Assembly (NCBI GenBank): GCA_008015095.1
Contig: SSEV01000021.1
Location: 28,412 to 92,411, forward strand
Source of the DNA: Lysobacteraceae bacterium
GTDB taxonomy: Bacteria; Pseudomonadota; Gammaproteobacteria; Xanthomonadales; Xanthomonadaceae
Direction: 5' to 3'
DNA: 64,000 nucleotides
Below the pieces are notes generated by a model. The model was given only the letters and a program-made list of their open reading frames with translations. It did not search any database and had not been told where the DNA came from. The position numbers were made by a program, and so were the translations under genes. Positions 8,234 to 17,601 of the stretch are shown in pieces; the stretch's first letter is position 1; every line of letters begins with the position of its first letter.

Positions 8234-10678
8234 TCAGAACTCCTGACTGAACTTGATGCCGATCGTCCGCGGCTGGCCGCTGACGGTGTACACCTGCGCG
8301 GCGCAGACCGTTTCCGGGCACTGCACGTTGCGGCCGTACTGCGCGTTCTCGTCGAGCAGGTTCTTGATGTAGAGATCCACCGACCAGTTGTTCTTGCGCA
8401 CGCCGAACGCCATATCGACCAGACTGTACGACGGCAGGTCGCCGAGGATGTTGCGCTCGAGGATACGCAGATCCGAGGTGCGCCGGCCTTCGGTCATCAC
8501 CGAGCCCTGCCAATAGGCTTCGTAGTCGCGGATGTCGAAGGTGTAACGCGCGGTCAGGTTGCCCTTGTAGTCGGCGGTGACCGGCAGACGCGTGCCATCC
8601 GGCGCCTGCAGATCGGCCGGATCGCAGGTGGTGATCGGATTGCCGTTGGCATCGATCGCGCCGCAATAGTTCTCGGTCAGTTCCGCATCGTAGAAGCCCA
8701 CGCCCGCAGATAGCTTGAGGTTGTAGCTCGCCGCCCAGTTCACGTCCATTTCGAGACCCTGGATCCGGGCCTGGTTGGCGTTGCGGATTTCGGTCAGGCC
8801 GTTCTGACCCAAGACCGGGAACTGGAAGTCGTCCCAGATCTGATGGAAGGCCGCACCGTTGAAGGTCAGGCGGTTATCGAACCAGGACGTCTTCCAACCG
8901 ATCTCGTAATTGGTCAGGAACTCGGTGATGTACGGCGGCAAGGTGCCGCGACGGTTGATGCCGCCCGGGCGATACCCTTCCGACCAGGTGAAATACATCA
9001 TCTTGTCGGGGCGGAACTTGTACGAGAGATTGACCTTGCCGAGCGTGTCTTTTTCGCTCACATCCTTGTCGAACACGGTGCAGGGCGCGCCCTCGAACGA
9101 CGGCCAGTTCGCAGGATCCGGACCGTAGCGCACGATGCACGCGGCCTCGCCGTAGCGGTTCTGCGGCAGCTGGCCGCCCTGCGAGGCGTAGCCGTTGGCG
9201 AAGCCGAAGAAGCCCTTGAGGCTGTTGTCGGCGCGGAAGTGGCGGAACCCGACCGTGCCGGTCAGCTTGTCGGTGAAGTCGTAGGACAGTTCGCCGAAGA
9301 TCGCTTCGTCGTGATCCTTGCGCAACTGTTTGGTCAGCCAGATGGTGTCTTCCCAGCCGCGCACCGAGAGGATCGAGGCGAGGCCATCGACGCGATAGCG
9401 CTGCTGGATGTCGTGGCTCTGATCCATCCAGAACAGGCCCGCGACGAAGCGCAGGCGGTTTTCCTGAGGCGAGGCGATGCGCAGTTCGTGACTGGTCTTC
9501 TTATAGCCGTCTTTGCCTTGGATGTACTGCGCCGGATTCACCAGATCGCCGTTGTCGTCGTAGAAATACGCGCCGTAGCCGAATAGGGTGTCGTACCAGA
9601 AGCCGTAGTCGCTGTAGTCCGAATCGGTGTCGACATCGCGCTTGAGGTGGGCGAATGCGTAGGTCAGGTCGAAGTTGCCGATCTTGCCCTGCAAGGTCAG
9701 CGCCGCCTGAGCCCAGCGGTCGTCGGAGAATTCGCGATAGGCGTGGCTGATCTTGCCTTCGCCGAGCGTGTTGTCGTAGGCGAAGTTGCCGTTGACCTCC
9801 TGACGCTGCCCCATGATCGTGGGCGTGATCGTCCAGTTGTCGTTGAGGTCGACCTTCAACGCGATACGCGCGCCGGCGGTGTCGACATCGTTGTAGTCGT
9901 CCTCGACCCGGTCCGCGTTGTTCTGCGTGATGCCCGAGGTCGGGAAGGTGCGTTCGCCGTAAACGTTGTCGACCCAGCCGGCGTCGTGCTTCTGCCAACC
10001 GACCAGGCGCACCGCCGCGCGATCGCCCATCGGGATGTTGACGAAGCCTTCGGCGACATGGCCCCAACCGCCACCGGTGATGGTGCTGGCTTCAAGGCCG
10101 TAGCCCGCGGAGAAACCCGCGGTGTCCGGCTTGCGGGTCACCAGCTTGAGCGTGCCCGCTTCCGAACTCGCGCCATAGAGGGTGCCCTGCGGACCGGACA
10201 GCGCTTCGACACGCTCGATATCGTAGACGTGCAGATCCAGCGCGCCCTGGATCGTGGTGATCGGCTGCTCGTCGAGATAGATGCCGACGCTGGGCAGCGG
10301 GCCGGAATGGTTGCCGTCGCCGCCGCTGGCCACGCCGCGCATATAGACCTGGCCGAAGCCGGGGCCATTCGGCGTGATCGATACGCTGGGCAACAACTTG
10401 GCGTAATCCTCGAAGTCGTTGACCTGCAACTCGTCGAGCTGCTGTGCGCCAATCACGTTCAGGCTGATCGGCACGTCCTGCGCCTTCTCGGTGCGTTTCT
10501 GCGCAGTCACCGTGATGGTTTCGAGGGTCGGACTGCCGTCCTGCCCCTCGTCGCTGTCCTGGGCCATCGCCATCCCGGCGAAGGCCATGCTGCCGAAGGC
10601 GACGCAAATCGCCGCGGTCAGCGGCAAACGCCGCAACTCAACCGGTCGCGCCGGTCCGGTACCTCGTTTGTGTCGCAT
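8234..10678 (-). CDS. TonB-dependent outer-membrane receptor
   Basis: 814 residues. A signal peptide ends near 'MAMAQDSD', followed by a TonB box-like 'ETITVTAQKR', plug domain motifs ('SLNVIGAQQL', 'YMRGVASGG', 'VEALSGPQGTLYG', 'GTLKLVTRKP') and a 22-strand type barrel ending 'TIGIKFSQEF' with the terminal Phe needed for assembly. It lies 57 bases downstream of a TPR-sulfotransferase gene on the same strand, so both are probably one transcript. This pairing recurs in sphingomonads and xanthomonads. The ligand is unknown; nothing nearby points to iron. Confidence 0.92.
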   Translation of the reverse strand: MRHKRGTGPARPVELRRLPLTAAICVAFGSMAFAGMAMAQDSDEGQDGSPTLETITVTAQKRTEKAQDVPISLNVIGAQQLDELQVNDFEDYAKLLPSVSITPNGPGFGQVYMRGVASGGDGNHSGPLPSVGIYLDEQPITTIQGALDLHVYDIERVEALSGPQGTLYGASSEAGTLKLVTRKPDTAGFSAGYGLEASTITGGGWGHVAEGFVNIPMGDRAAVRLVGWQKHDAGWVDNVYGERTFPTSGITQNNADRVEDDYNDVDTAGARIALKVDLNDNWTITPTIMGQRQEVNGNFAYDNTLGEGKISHAYREFSDDRWAQAALTLQGKIGNFDLTYAFAHLKRDVDTDSDYSDYGFWYDTLFGYGAYFYDDNGDLVNPAQYIQGKDGYKKTSHELRIASPQENRLRFVAGLFWMDQSHDIQQRYRVDGLASILSVRGWEDTIWLTKQLRKDHDEAIFGELSYDFTDKLTGTVGFRHFRADNSLKGFFGFANGYASQGGQLPQNRYGEAACIVRYGPDPANWPSFEGAPCTVFDKDVSEKDTLGKVNLSYKFRPDKMMYFTWSEGYRPGGINRRGTLPPYITEFLTNYEIGWKTSWFDNRLTFNGAAFHQIWDDFQFPVLGQNGLTEIRNANQARIQGLEMDVNWAASYNLKLSAGVGFYDAELTENYCGAIDANGNPITTCDPADLQAPDGTRLPVTADYKGNLTARYTFDIRDYEAYWQGSVMTEGRRTSDLRILERNILGDLPSYSLVDMAFGVRKNNWSVDLYIKNLLDENAQYGRNVQCPETVCAAQVYTVSGQPRTIGIKFSQEF

Positions 10679-10735
10679 TTCAGTCTCCCCGGTTATTGAA
10701 CATCGGAACGCAAGGTGGAACGGTTGGAACAGCTC

Positions 10736-12784
10736 TCATGCGGCGCCCCTGGCGAGATCGGGCGTCGCGAATTCCGGAACATCGGGATAGGCGTCGAGCA
10801 CCGGCCCGAGCGCCGCCTTTAACGGGTCGAGCCAAGGCTCGTAGTGCCGCCATTGGTCAATGCCGTCGCGGTTGATCGGCCGGCGCACCTGCTCCGAACT
10901 CGCGGTGCGCACCGGGCGGTCGTTCTCGTAGAAGCGCAGGCACGCGTCTTCGAACGGCAGACCGCAATAATCGAGCAGGCGTCTGACCTCGGCTTCGGTG
11001 TCGTCGACCATGCGCTCGTGAATCACGCGATGCACGCGATGCGGCAGCCCGCAGTCGGCGAACACCGTATCGAAATGCGCCATCAGTTCGACGTAATCGC
11101 GATAGTAGCGGCCAAGGTCTTCCAGACCGTAGCTGAACTTCTGGCCGCGCGCGAAATGCTGTTTGAACCCGGAGAAGCAACAGGCCATCGGGTGCCGGCG
11201 CGCATCGACAATCTTCGCGTTCGGCAGCATCAGATGAATCAGGCCCAGATGCAGGAAATTATTCGGCATCTTGTCGATGAACAGCGGCGCGGCGCTCTTG
11301 CGCTGCACACGGGTGCGTTCCAGGTACTGGCGGCCGAGTTCGCGGAATTGCGCCGGGTCGAGTGTCGCGACCGCTTCATGGTAGTTGGTTGAATTTCCCG
11401 CGTCGCGCCGCAGCGCCCGGGTCATCGAGATGATCTCCGGCAATTCCATCGTGCCTTCGACCGCCGAATGACTGGACAGGATCTGTTCGAGCAGGGTCGA
11501 GCCTGACCGCGGCAGGCCGACGATGAAGATCGGGTCCGCCGCGGGGTCGCCGCAACCGGCGCGTGCGGCGAAGAACCCGCAGGTATACACCTGTCTGGCG
11601 CGGGCGACGCGCGCCGTGGTGTCGCCCGCGCGATACGGCACCTGCTCCAGACGGATGCGGTTGGCGGCGCGGTAATGTTCGAAGGATTCGGCATAGTCGG
11701 CGCGGTCTTCCAAGGCCTTGCCCAGGGTGAACCCGAAATGCAGGCGGTGCTCGGCGTCGAGATCCGCGCGCGCCAGTTGCGCGCGCATGCGCGCGACATC
11801 GTCGTCGTCGAAACGGAAGGTCTTGAGATTGGCCAGGCTCCACCACGCCTCACCGAATCCGGGATCCTCTTCGGTGCAGCGCCGGTACGCGGCGATCGCC
11901 TCGGCCTGACGGCCCTCGGTTTTCAGCGCGTGGCCGTAGCTCATCCAGACGCGCGCGTTGTGCGGGTAGTCGCGCAGCAGTTCCTCGTACAGCGCGATGC
12001 CGCGCGCGTATTCGCCGAGCCTGCACAAGACGGCCGCCTTGAGCGTGCGTGCGCCTGGGTTCGTGGGGTCGTCGACGAGCAACAGATCCAACTGTTCCAG
12101 CGCCTTCGCCGACTGCTGGTCGCGGTGCAACACCAGCGCGTAGTGCTGGCGCGCTTCGCGGAATCCTGGCGCGAGTTCCAGACAGCGCGCGAACAGGCGC
12201 AGGGCCTCGGCGTTGCGGCCGACACGCACAGCCAGTTCGCCCAGCATCCGGATCGCGACCACATCGGTGGGATGTTCCTTGAGCCATGCGCGCAACGCGG
12301 CCTCCGCCTCGGGAAGGCGGTCGGCTGCCAAGGCTTCGGCCGCATGCAGCAAGGCGGGATCGCGCACGGAATGCCGGATGTAGGCCGCATAGGCCGCGTC
12401 GGCGCGATCGAGTCGGCCGACCGCGCGTTCGTAGTCGGCGAGCGCAAGCCACACTTGGGGCAATGCCGGATTAGTCGCGATCGCGCGATGGAGGGCCTCG
12501 ATCGCCTCTTCGGTGCGGCCGGCGCGGGCCACGGCCAGCGCATATTCGTATTGCCCGCGCGGCATCCCCGGTTGCGACCGCGTCAACGGCGCCAGCAACT
12601 CGATCGCGCGCTCCAGCCGGCCGCACATCCGGTGAGAGATCCCGAGAATCATCTGCGCGACCGGATGGTCGCGGACCACGCTCAGGATTTCGTCGGCTTG
12701 GCGACCGGCCAGTTCCGGATCGCTCGCGAGCAATTGCGCGGCGTGTTGCAATGCGACATCGACACTGGCTGTGGCTGCGGTCAA
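10736..12784 (-). CDS. TPR-repeat sulfotransferase
   Basis: 682 residues. Residues 1-370 are a run of tetratricopeptide repeats ('AIELLAPLTRSQPGMPRGQYEYALAVARAGR' is one). The C-terminal sulfotransferase domain begins with the PAPS 5'-phosphosulfate loop 'IFIVGLPRSGSTLLEQILSSH' (about 420) and has the 3'-phosphate site 'IVDARRHPMACCFSGFKQ'. It would transfer sulfate from PAPS to a protein or small molecule, with the TPR part choosing the partner. The start shown is TTG; no ATG or GTG fits better and no good ribosome site is seen, so the start is uncertain. It precedes the TonB-dependent receptor gene. Confidence 0.88.
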   Translation of the reverse strand: MTAATASVDVALQHAAQLLASDPELAGRQADEILSVVRDHPVAQMILGISHRMCGRLERAIELLAPLTRSQPGMPRGQYEYALAVARAGRTEEAIEALHRAIATNPALPQVWLALADYERAVGRLDRADAAYAAYIRHSVRDPALLHAAEALAADRLPEAEAALRAWLKEHPTDVVAIRMLGELAVRVGRNAEALRLFARCLELAPGFREARQHYALVLHRDQQSAKALEQLDLLLVDDPTNPGARTLKAAVLCRLGEYARGIALYEELLRDYPHNARVWMSYGHALKTEGRQAEAIAAYRRCTEEDPGFGEAWWSLANLKTFRFDDDDVARMRAQLARADLDAEHRLHFGFTLGKALEDRADYAESFEHYRAANRIRLEQVPYRAGDTTARVARARQVYTCGFFAARAGCGDPAADPIFIVGLPRSGSTLLEQILSSHSAVEGTMELPEIISMTRALRRDAGNSTNYHEAVATLDPAQFRELGRQYLERTRVQRKSAAPLFIDKMPNNFLHLGLIHLMLPNAKIVDARRHPMACCFSGFKQHFARGQKFSYGLEDLGRYYRDYVELMAHFDTVFADCGLPHRVHRVIHERMVDDTEAEVRRLLDYCGLPFEDACLRFYENDRPVRTASSEQVRRPINRDGIDQWRHYEPWLDPLKAALGPVLDAYPDVPEFATPDLARGAA

Positions 12785-12864
12785 GAGGGGTCTGCTTGAG
12801 TAGTTCCGGTCGTTCGTCCTAGGCAGGTCGCCTACTGGGCCTGACCGCCCGCAGGCCGTCTCGC

Positions 12865-12884
12865 TTGCCGACGATCATCGGCAA
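12865..12884. promoter_or_regulatory. 20-base near-perfect palindrome between divergent genes
   Basis: TTGCCGACGATCATCGGCAA, with one mismatched pair, between the divergent TPR-sulfotransferase and FdhF-like genes. It is well placed for an operator serving either promoter; the binding protein is unknown. Confidence 0.4.
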
Positions 12885-12958
12885 TCTTCGCCGATGGCAG
12901 GTAGGCCGTCCAGCATCGACGGCCGCTGCGACCGCGCCGGCTGCGCTAGCATGCGGGC

Positions 12959-15403
12959 ATGACGCGACATCGGAACGAGCAGGAGAACGGACGGGACGAA
13001 GGGTCTGATCCGTCCGGCGAGAGCGGGTCCATTGGGATCAGACTTTACGATAAGCCCGCCGGCGGCTGGGATGCGCTGCGGGCATCGTGGCAGGCACTGC
13101 GCGACCAACAAGCGCTGCGCCAAGGCGCGACCAGCCTGCTGCGGGCCAATCAGCCCGGCGGGTTCGATTGCCCGGGCTGCGCATGGCCGGATCGCAACCC
13201 GCACTCGACCTTCGAATTCTGCGAAAACGGCGTCAAAGCGGTCGCGAACGAATCGACGTCGAAGCGAGTCGGACGCGCGTTCTTCGCCGAACATCCGGTG
13301 TCGTGGCTGGCGCAACAGAGCGATGAGTTCCTCGAAGCCCAGGGGCGCCTGATCGAACCGATGGCCTACGACGCCGTCAGCGACCGCTACGTGCCGATCG
13401 AATGGGACGCCGCGTTCGCGCGGATCGCCGCCGCGCTCCGCGCTCTGGGTTCGCCCGATGAAGCGATCTTCTACACCTCGGGCCGGACGTCGAACGAGGC
13501 TGCATTCCTGTACCAGTTGTTCGTGCGCGCCTACGGCACCAACAACCTCCCGGACTGTTCGAACATGTGCCACGAGGCGTCCGGCGTGGCCCTGACTGAA
13601 CAGATCGGCAGCGGCAAGGGGTCGGTGACGCTGGAGGATTTCGAACGCGCCGACGCGATCTTCGTGTTCGGACAGAACCCGGGCACCAATCATCCGCGCA
13701 TGCTCGGCGAGTTGCGCAATGCGGCTCGTCGCGGCTGCAGGATCGTGGTCTTCAATCCCCTGCGCGAGCGCGGACTGGAGCGTTTCGTCGATCCGCAGTC
13801 GCCGCGCGAAATGCTCGGCGGCGACGCGACCGCGATCGCTTCGCATTATTTCCAGCCAAGGATCGGCGGCGATCTCGCGGTCGCCGCCGGGATCGCCAAA
13901 ACCGTGCTCGCGCGCGCGCGGCCCGGCAACGATGCTGTAGATACCGCGTTTATCGCCATGCACACGCTCGGTTTCGAGTGCTTCGCCGAAACGCTGGAAA
14001 GGATCTCCTGGGACGAGATCGAACGCGAATCCGGACTGGCCCGGGCGCAACTGGAACAGGCCGCGCAGGTCTACCTCGACAGTCATGCCACGATCTTTTG
14101 CTGGGGCATGGGCATCACCCAGCACCGACGCAGCGTGGCCACGATCCAGATGCTGATCAACCTGATGCTGCTGCGCGGGAACATCGGCAGGCCCGGCGCC
14201 GGCCCCTGCCCGGTGCGCGGCCACTCCAACGTGCAGGGCGACCGCACGATGGGCATCTACGAGAAACCTTCCGCGGCCTTCCTCGACCGCCTCGGCGCCG
14301 AATTCGGATTCGAACCGCCGCGCGCGCACGGCTTCGACACCATCGCCGCGATCGAGGCGATGCGCGATGGCCGCGGCAAAGTCTTCTTCGCGATGGGCGG
14401 CAATTTCGCCGCGGCGACGCCCGACACCGCGATCACCCACGCGGCGTTGCGCAACTGCGCGCTCACCGTGCAGGTCAGCACCAAACTCAACCGTTCCCAT
14501 GTCATCCACGGCCGCGAAGCGCTGATCCTGCCCTGCCTCGGCCGCACTGAGATCGATGCCCAGCGCGAAGGCGCGCAAGCGGTCAGCGTCGAGGATTCGA
14601 TGAGTATGGTGCATCTGTCTTCCGGCATGAACCCGCCCGCTTCGGACCGGCTGATGTCCGAACCGGCGATCGTGGCCCGGCTCGCGGCCGCGACTCTGCC
14701 GGACAGCGCGATCCCGTGGCTGGCGCTGATCGCGCATTACGACCGTATCCGCGAACGCATCGCGCGCGTGGTGCCCGGCTTCGAAGATTTCAATGCGCGC
14801 GTGCGGAAGCCCGGTGGTTTCCATCTGCGTCATCCCTGCCGCGAACGCGAATTCCCGAATCCGCAGGGCAAGGCGCGCTTCATCGCGCATGCCTTGGGCG
14901 ACGCCGACGCGCCTCACGCGGCAGAGGCCTCAAGCATGACTGCGGCGGCGGCCGCGCCGGAAGCGGTTTCGGAAGCGGCATCAGGAGGGGCGCCGGGCCC
15001 GACGCCCCTTCTGCACAAGCCGCTGCTGCATATGATGACGATTCGCGCGCACGACCAATACAACACCACGGTCTACAGCGCCAACGACCGTTACCGCGGC
15101 GTGCACGGGTTGCGCCGGGTCTGCTTCATCTCGCGCGCTGATCTCGACGCCTTGGGTTTCGCCGACGGCGACCATGTCGACCTGATCTCGGTCTGGCGGG
15201 ACGAAGAACGCATCGCCCGCGATTTCCGTCTCGTCGAATACGATATCCCACCGGGTTGCGTGGCCGGATATTTTCCTGAAACCAATGTGCTGGTGCCTTT
15301 GGATCACCATGCCGAACACGCGCGCACGCCTGCGTCGAAATCGATTCCGGTGCGGCTGCGGCGGACGGCTAACGCGACGGCGACGGGGGGAGCGACGGCA
15401 TGA
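12959..15403 (+). CDS. FdhF/YdeP family molybdopterin oxidoreductase
   Basis: 814 residues. A conserved N-terminal cysteine pair appears as 'FDCPGCAWPD', as in YdeP-type proteins rather than the usual 4Fe-4S pattern. The molybdopterin domain starts near 'EPMAYDAVSDRYVPIEWDAA', with 'SGRTSNEAAFLYQLF', the Mo-ligand region 'CSNMCHEASGVAL', 'FVFGQNPGTNHPRM' and 'LRGNIGRPGAGPCPVRGHSNVQGDRTMG'. The C-terminal dinucleotide-binding domain includes 'RAHDQYNTTVYSANDRYRG'. No Tat signal is seen, so it is cytoplasmic. The substrate is unproven; E. coli YdeP is linked to acid resistance. The gene overlaps the next by ATGA and is two genes from fdhD, needed for cofactor sulfuration. Confidence 0.88.
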   Translation: MTRHRNEQENGRDEGSDPSGESGSIGIRLYDKPAGGWDALRASWQALRDQQALRQGATSLLRANQPGGFDCPGCAWPDRNPHSTFEFCENGVKAVANESTSKRVGRAFFAEHPVSWLAQQSDEFLEAQGRLIEPMAYDAVSDRYVPIEWDAAFARIAAALRALGSPDEAIFYTSGRTSNEAAFLYQLFVRAYGTNNLPDCSNMCHEASGVALTEQIGSGKGSVTLEDFERADAIFVFGQNPGTNHPRMLGELRNAARRGCRIVVFNPLRERGLERFVDPQSPREMLGGDATAIASHYFQPRIGGDLAVAAGIAKTVLARARPGNDAVDTAFIAMHTLGFECFAETLERISWDEIERESGLARAQLEQAAQVYLDSHATIFCWGMGITQHRRSVATIQMLINLMLLRGNIGRPGAGPCPVRGHSNVQGDRTMGIYEKPSAAFLDRLGAEFGFEPPRAHGFDTIAAIEAMRDGRGKVFFAMGGNFAAATPDTAITHAALRNCALTVQVSTKLNRSHVIHGREALILPCLGRTEIDAQREGAQAVSVEDSMSMVHLSSGMNPPASDRLMSEPAIVARLAAATLPDSAIPWLALIAHYDRIRERIARVVPGFEDFNARVRKPGGFHLRHPCREREFPNPQGKARFIAHALGDADAPHAAEASSMTAAAAAPEAVSEAASGGAPGPTPLLHKPLLHMMTIRAHDQYNTTVYSANDRYRGVHGLRRVCFISRADLDALGFADGDHVDLISVWRDEERIARDFRLVEYDIPPGCVAGYFPETNVLVPLDHHAEHARTPASKSIPVRLRRTANATATGGATA

Positions 15404-15654
15404 GCGAAGAGCATGCGCTCGCCCTGCTCGGTCTGCTTGCGCAGGAAGACGGGCAGTCGTTGCCGCGGCTCGCGAAACGACTCGGTCTTGGCGCCAGCGA
15501 ATTGCGCCGTTTGCTGGCCGCGCTGGGACATGATGCGCGCTATGACGGCCTCGGCCTTGTCGAACAGCGCCAAGACGGCGAACGCACCCTACTGTGGCTG
15601 ACCGCGCGCGGGCGCACGTTGTGCGCAACCGGCAACCGCGAGAACGCGCCATGA
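15400..15654 (+). CDS. Small winged-helix-like protein between the oxidoreductase and fdhD
   Basis: 84 residues, with ATGA overlaps on both sides, so translation is tied to both neighbours. 'LPRLAKRLGLGASELRRLLAALG' looks like a helix-turn-helix and 'GLVEQRQDGERTLLWLTARGRTL' like a wing, so it resembles a MarR/IclR-type winged helix reduced to its core. It may act as a regulator or as an assembly factor for the molybdoenzyme. I do not recognise a named family. Confidence 0.75.
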   Translation: MSEEHALALLGLLAQEDGQSLPRLAKRLGLGASELRRLLAALGHDARYDGLGLVEQRQDGERTLLWLTARGRTLCATGNRENAP

Positions 15655-16469
15655 CCACGACAATTGTCGATGGATTGCGTGCGCACCTGGTCACGCATCA
15701 TGGCGACGGGACACCGTTGCGGCGCGAAGAGCGCGTCATCGAGGAAACGCCGATCGCCCTGCTCTACAATGGCCGCTCGTTCGCGGTGATGATGGCCACG
15801 CCCTGCGACCTTGCTGACTTCGCGCTGGGTTTCGCGCTCAGCGAGGGCATCGTCGGCTCGCCCGCCGAGTTCGAACTGGTCGATATCGTGCGCGCGGAGA
15901 ACGGCATCGCGCTGCATGCGGCGATTCCGCAGTCGCGATTCGAGGCTTTGGACTCGCGGCAGCGCACGCTCGAAGGTCGCAGCGGATGCGGGCTCTGCGG
16001 CATCTCCCATCTGGAGGCCGCGCTGCGCCCCCACCCTGTGGCCGCTGACGGCCCGCATGTGCCGGCGTCGCGCATCCGCGAAGGTCTGGACCTGCTCGCG
16101 CGACACCAGCCGCTCAACGCCCGCAGCGGCGGCGTGCACGCCGCCGGCTTTGTCCACGGCGACGGTAAGACCATGGAGATTCTCGTGCGCGAAGACGTCG
16201 GACGCCATAACGCCCTGGACAAACTGGTTGGCGCAATGCGCCGCTGCGAACCGGCGATCGATCCCCATGGCGGATTTCTCACGATCACATCGCGCGCCTC
16301 TTACGAAATCGTGCATAAGGCGGCGTGCGTCGGCATCTCGATCGTGGTCGCGATCTCTGCGCCGACCAGCCTCGCGATCCGCTGCGCCCGCGACGCCGAT
16401 CTGACCCTGATCGGATTCGCGCGCGACGGCCGGATGAATGTCTACCACGGCGACGACCGGATTCGCTGA
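15651..16469 (+). CDS. fdhD: Formate dehydrogenase accessory sulfurtransferase FdhD
   Basis: 272 residues from the ATG at 15651, which overlaps the previous stop. FdhD passes sulfur from a cysteine desulfurase to the molybdenum cofactor of formate dehydrogenase-type enzymes. The sulfur-carrying CxxC is clear in 'RSGCGLCGISH', as are 'ALGFALSEGIV', 'SGGVHAAGFV', 'REDVGRHNALDKLVG' and 'TSRASYEIVHKAA'. Its place at the end of this operon supports the idea that the upstream protein is a true molybdoenzyme needing a sulfurated cofactor. Confidence 0.96.
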   Translation: MTTTIVDGLRAHLVTHHGDGTPLRREERVIEETPIALLYNGRSFAVMMATPCDLADFALGFALSEGIVGSPAEFELVDIVRAENGIALHAAIPQSRFEALDSRQRTLEGRSGCGLCGISHLEAALRPHPVAADGPHVPASRIREGLDLLARHQPLNARSGGVHAAGFVHGDGKTMEILVREDVGRHNALDKLVGAMRRCEPAIDPHGGFLTITSRASYEIVHKAACVGISIVVAISAPTSLAIRCARDADLTLIGFARDGRMNVYHGDDRIR

Positions 16470-16522
16470 GCGCAATCCGCGCCTCTCTTGTTTCGGCCTG
16501 CGCGCGAAACGCGCGGCGGCGC

Positions 16523-17491
16523 TCAGGGCAGCGCTTGCAGCGCTGCGAGCAAGGCGGGGCGTAATTTGGCGATAGCTGCGCCTTCGGAGCGGGATACTTC
16601 GATGTGCAACGCCGAAAGCAGCATCCACAGGTCATGCCTGCGCGCCAGCCATGCCGTATCCCGATATGCGAGGCCGGGCTCGCCGAGACGGCCACGCAGG
16701 TCTTCGAACCATGCGCCCCACTCCGCCTCCTCGTGCAATCCGCGCATGGCCACGAACAACAGCGGTCGCGCCAGCCGTTCGGATTCGCCGAACACATAGG
16801 CATGCGCATCGCGGGGCACGGCCTGCTCCGCGATGGCGCGGATGATCCGATCCAATTCTGGTTTGCCGATGTTCGGATTCAGCGCCAACTGCATCAACCA
16901 GTCGGCGCCGTGCGCGACGCCGTGCCGCCAACCGACATCGCGATCGAAGCCGCGATAGTCGCGCACGCTTTCCAGATAGGCCGCAGCGCGCTCGACCATC
17001 GCCGCACGCTCCTCCGCCGTCATCCATGGCGAAACGCGATCGGTACGCGCGATCTCGGCCAACACCAGGGCCGCGAACGGACGGGCCACGCCATGGCGGT
17101 CGCGGCCATCGAGCATCGTGCGCAAACGCTTTTCCAGCATGCGCAACCGCTCGGGGCCGAATGCGCCGGCCCGCATCCAGTGCTGCAGCGCTTCGTAGGC
17201 GACGCCATCGCGCAATTCCGCGGACGGAGAGGACAGACAACCGATCAGCGCCTCGGCGAGCGCAAAGCGCGCGGTCGGGTCTTCGATCGCGAAAGACCGC
17301 TCCTTCAATTCCTGCAAGGCCGTACGAGTCCAACTCGCAGGCGGACATGCCGCACGCGCGACCTCGACCATCGGGCACAAAAAAAGAAGCAACGCTACCG
17401 ATATCCACGCTCTGCTTCCCCGCTTTAAACGACGACAGCGCTGCCATGCCGCATCTGCGCGCGATCGCGCGACTGTTATCGACCGATGCAT
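16523..17491 (-). CDS. Secreted DUF2785-domain protein
   Basis: 322 residues from the ATG at 17491, which has GAGAGGGG seven bases upstream; the ORF track start at 17542 lacks this. A long basic N-region is followed by a hydrophobic stretch 'WISVALLLFLCPMVEVARA' that reads as a signal peptide. The rest is all-helical, with 'FDRDVGWRHGVAHGADWLMQLALNP' characteristic of DUF2785. The biochemical role of the family is not established. It is convergent with fdhD. Confidence 0.75.
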   Translation of the reverse strand: MHRSITVARSRADAAWQRCRRLKRGSRAWISVALLLFLCPMVEVARAACPPASWTRTALQELKERSFAIEDPTARFALAEALIGCLSSPSAELRDGVAYEALQHWMRAGAFGPERLRMLEKRLRTMLDGRDRHGVARPFAALVLAEIARTDRVSPWMTAEERAAMVERAAAYLESVRDYRGFDRDVGWRHGVAHGADWLMQLALNPNIGKPELDRIIRAIAEQAVPRDAHAYVFGESERLARPLLFVAMRGLHEEAEWGAWFEDLRGRLGEPGLAYRDTAWLARRHDLWMLLSALHIEVSRSEGAAIAKLRPALLAALQALP

Positions 17492-17601
17492 CTGCGCACC
17501 CCTCTCAAATCGCATGATCGCCACGATACGTCGATGCGGCACATGCGCCTAGTGCGTCGACGCCCTATGCTTGCCCCACCTCCGCTCGATTCAACAATGT
17601 C

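Noticed and set aside
12875-14917. 680-codon minus-strand ORF opposite the molybdoenzyme gene
   Set aside because: It is the antisense shadow of a well-matched family protein; high GC makes long antisense frames common.
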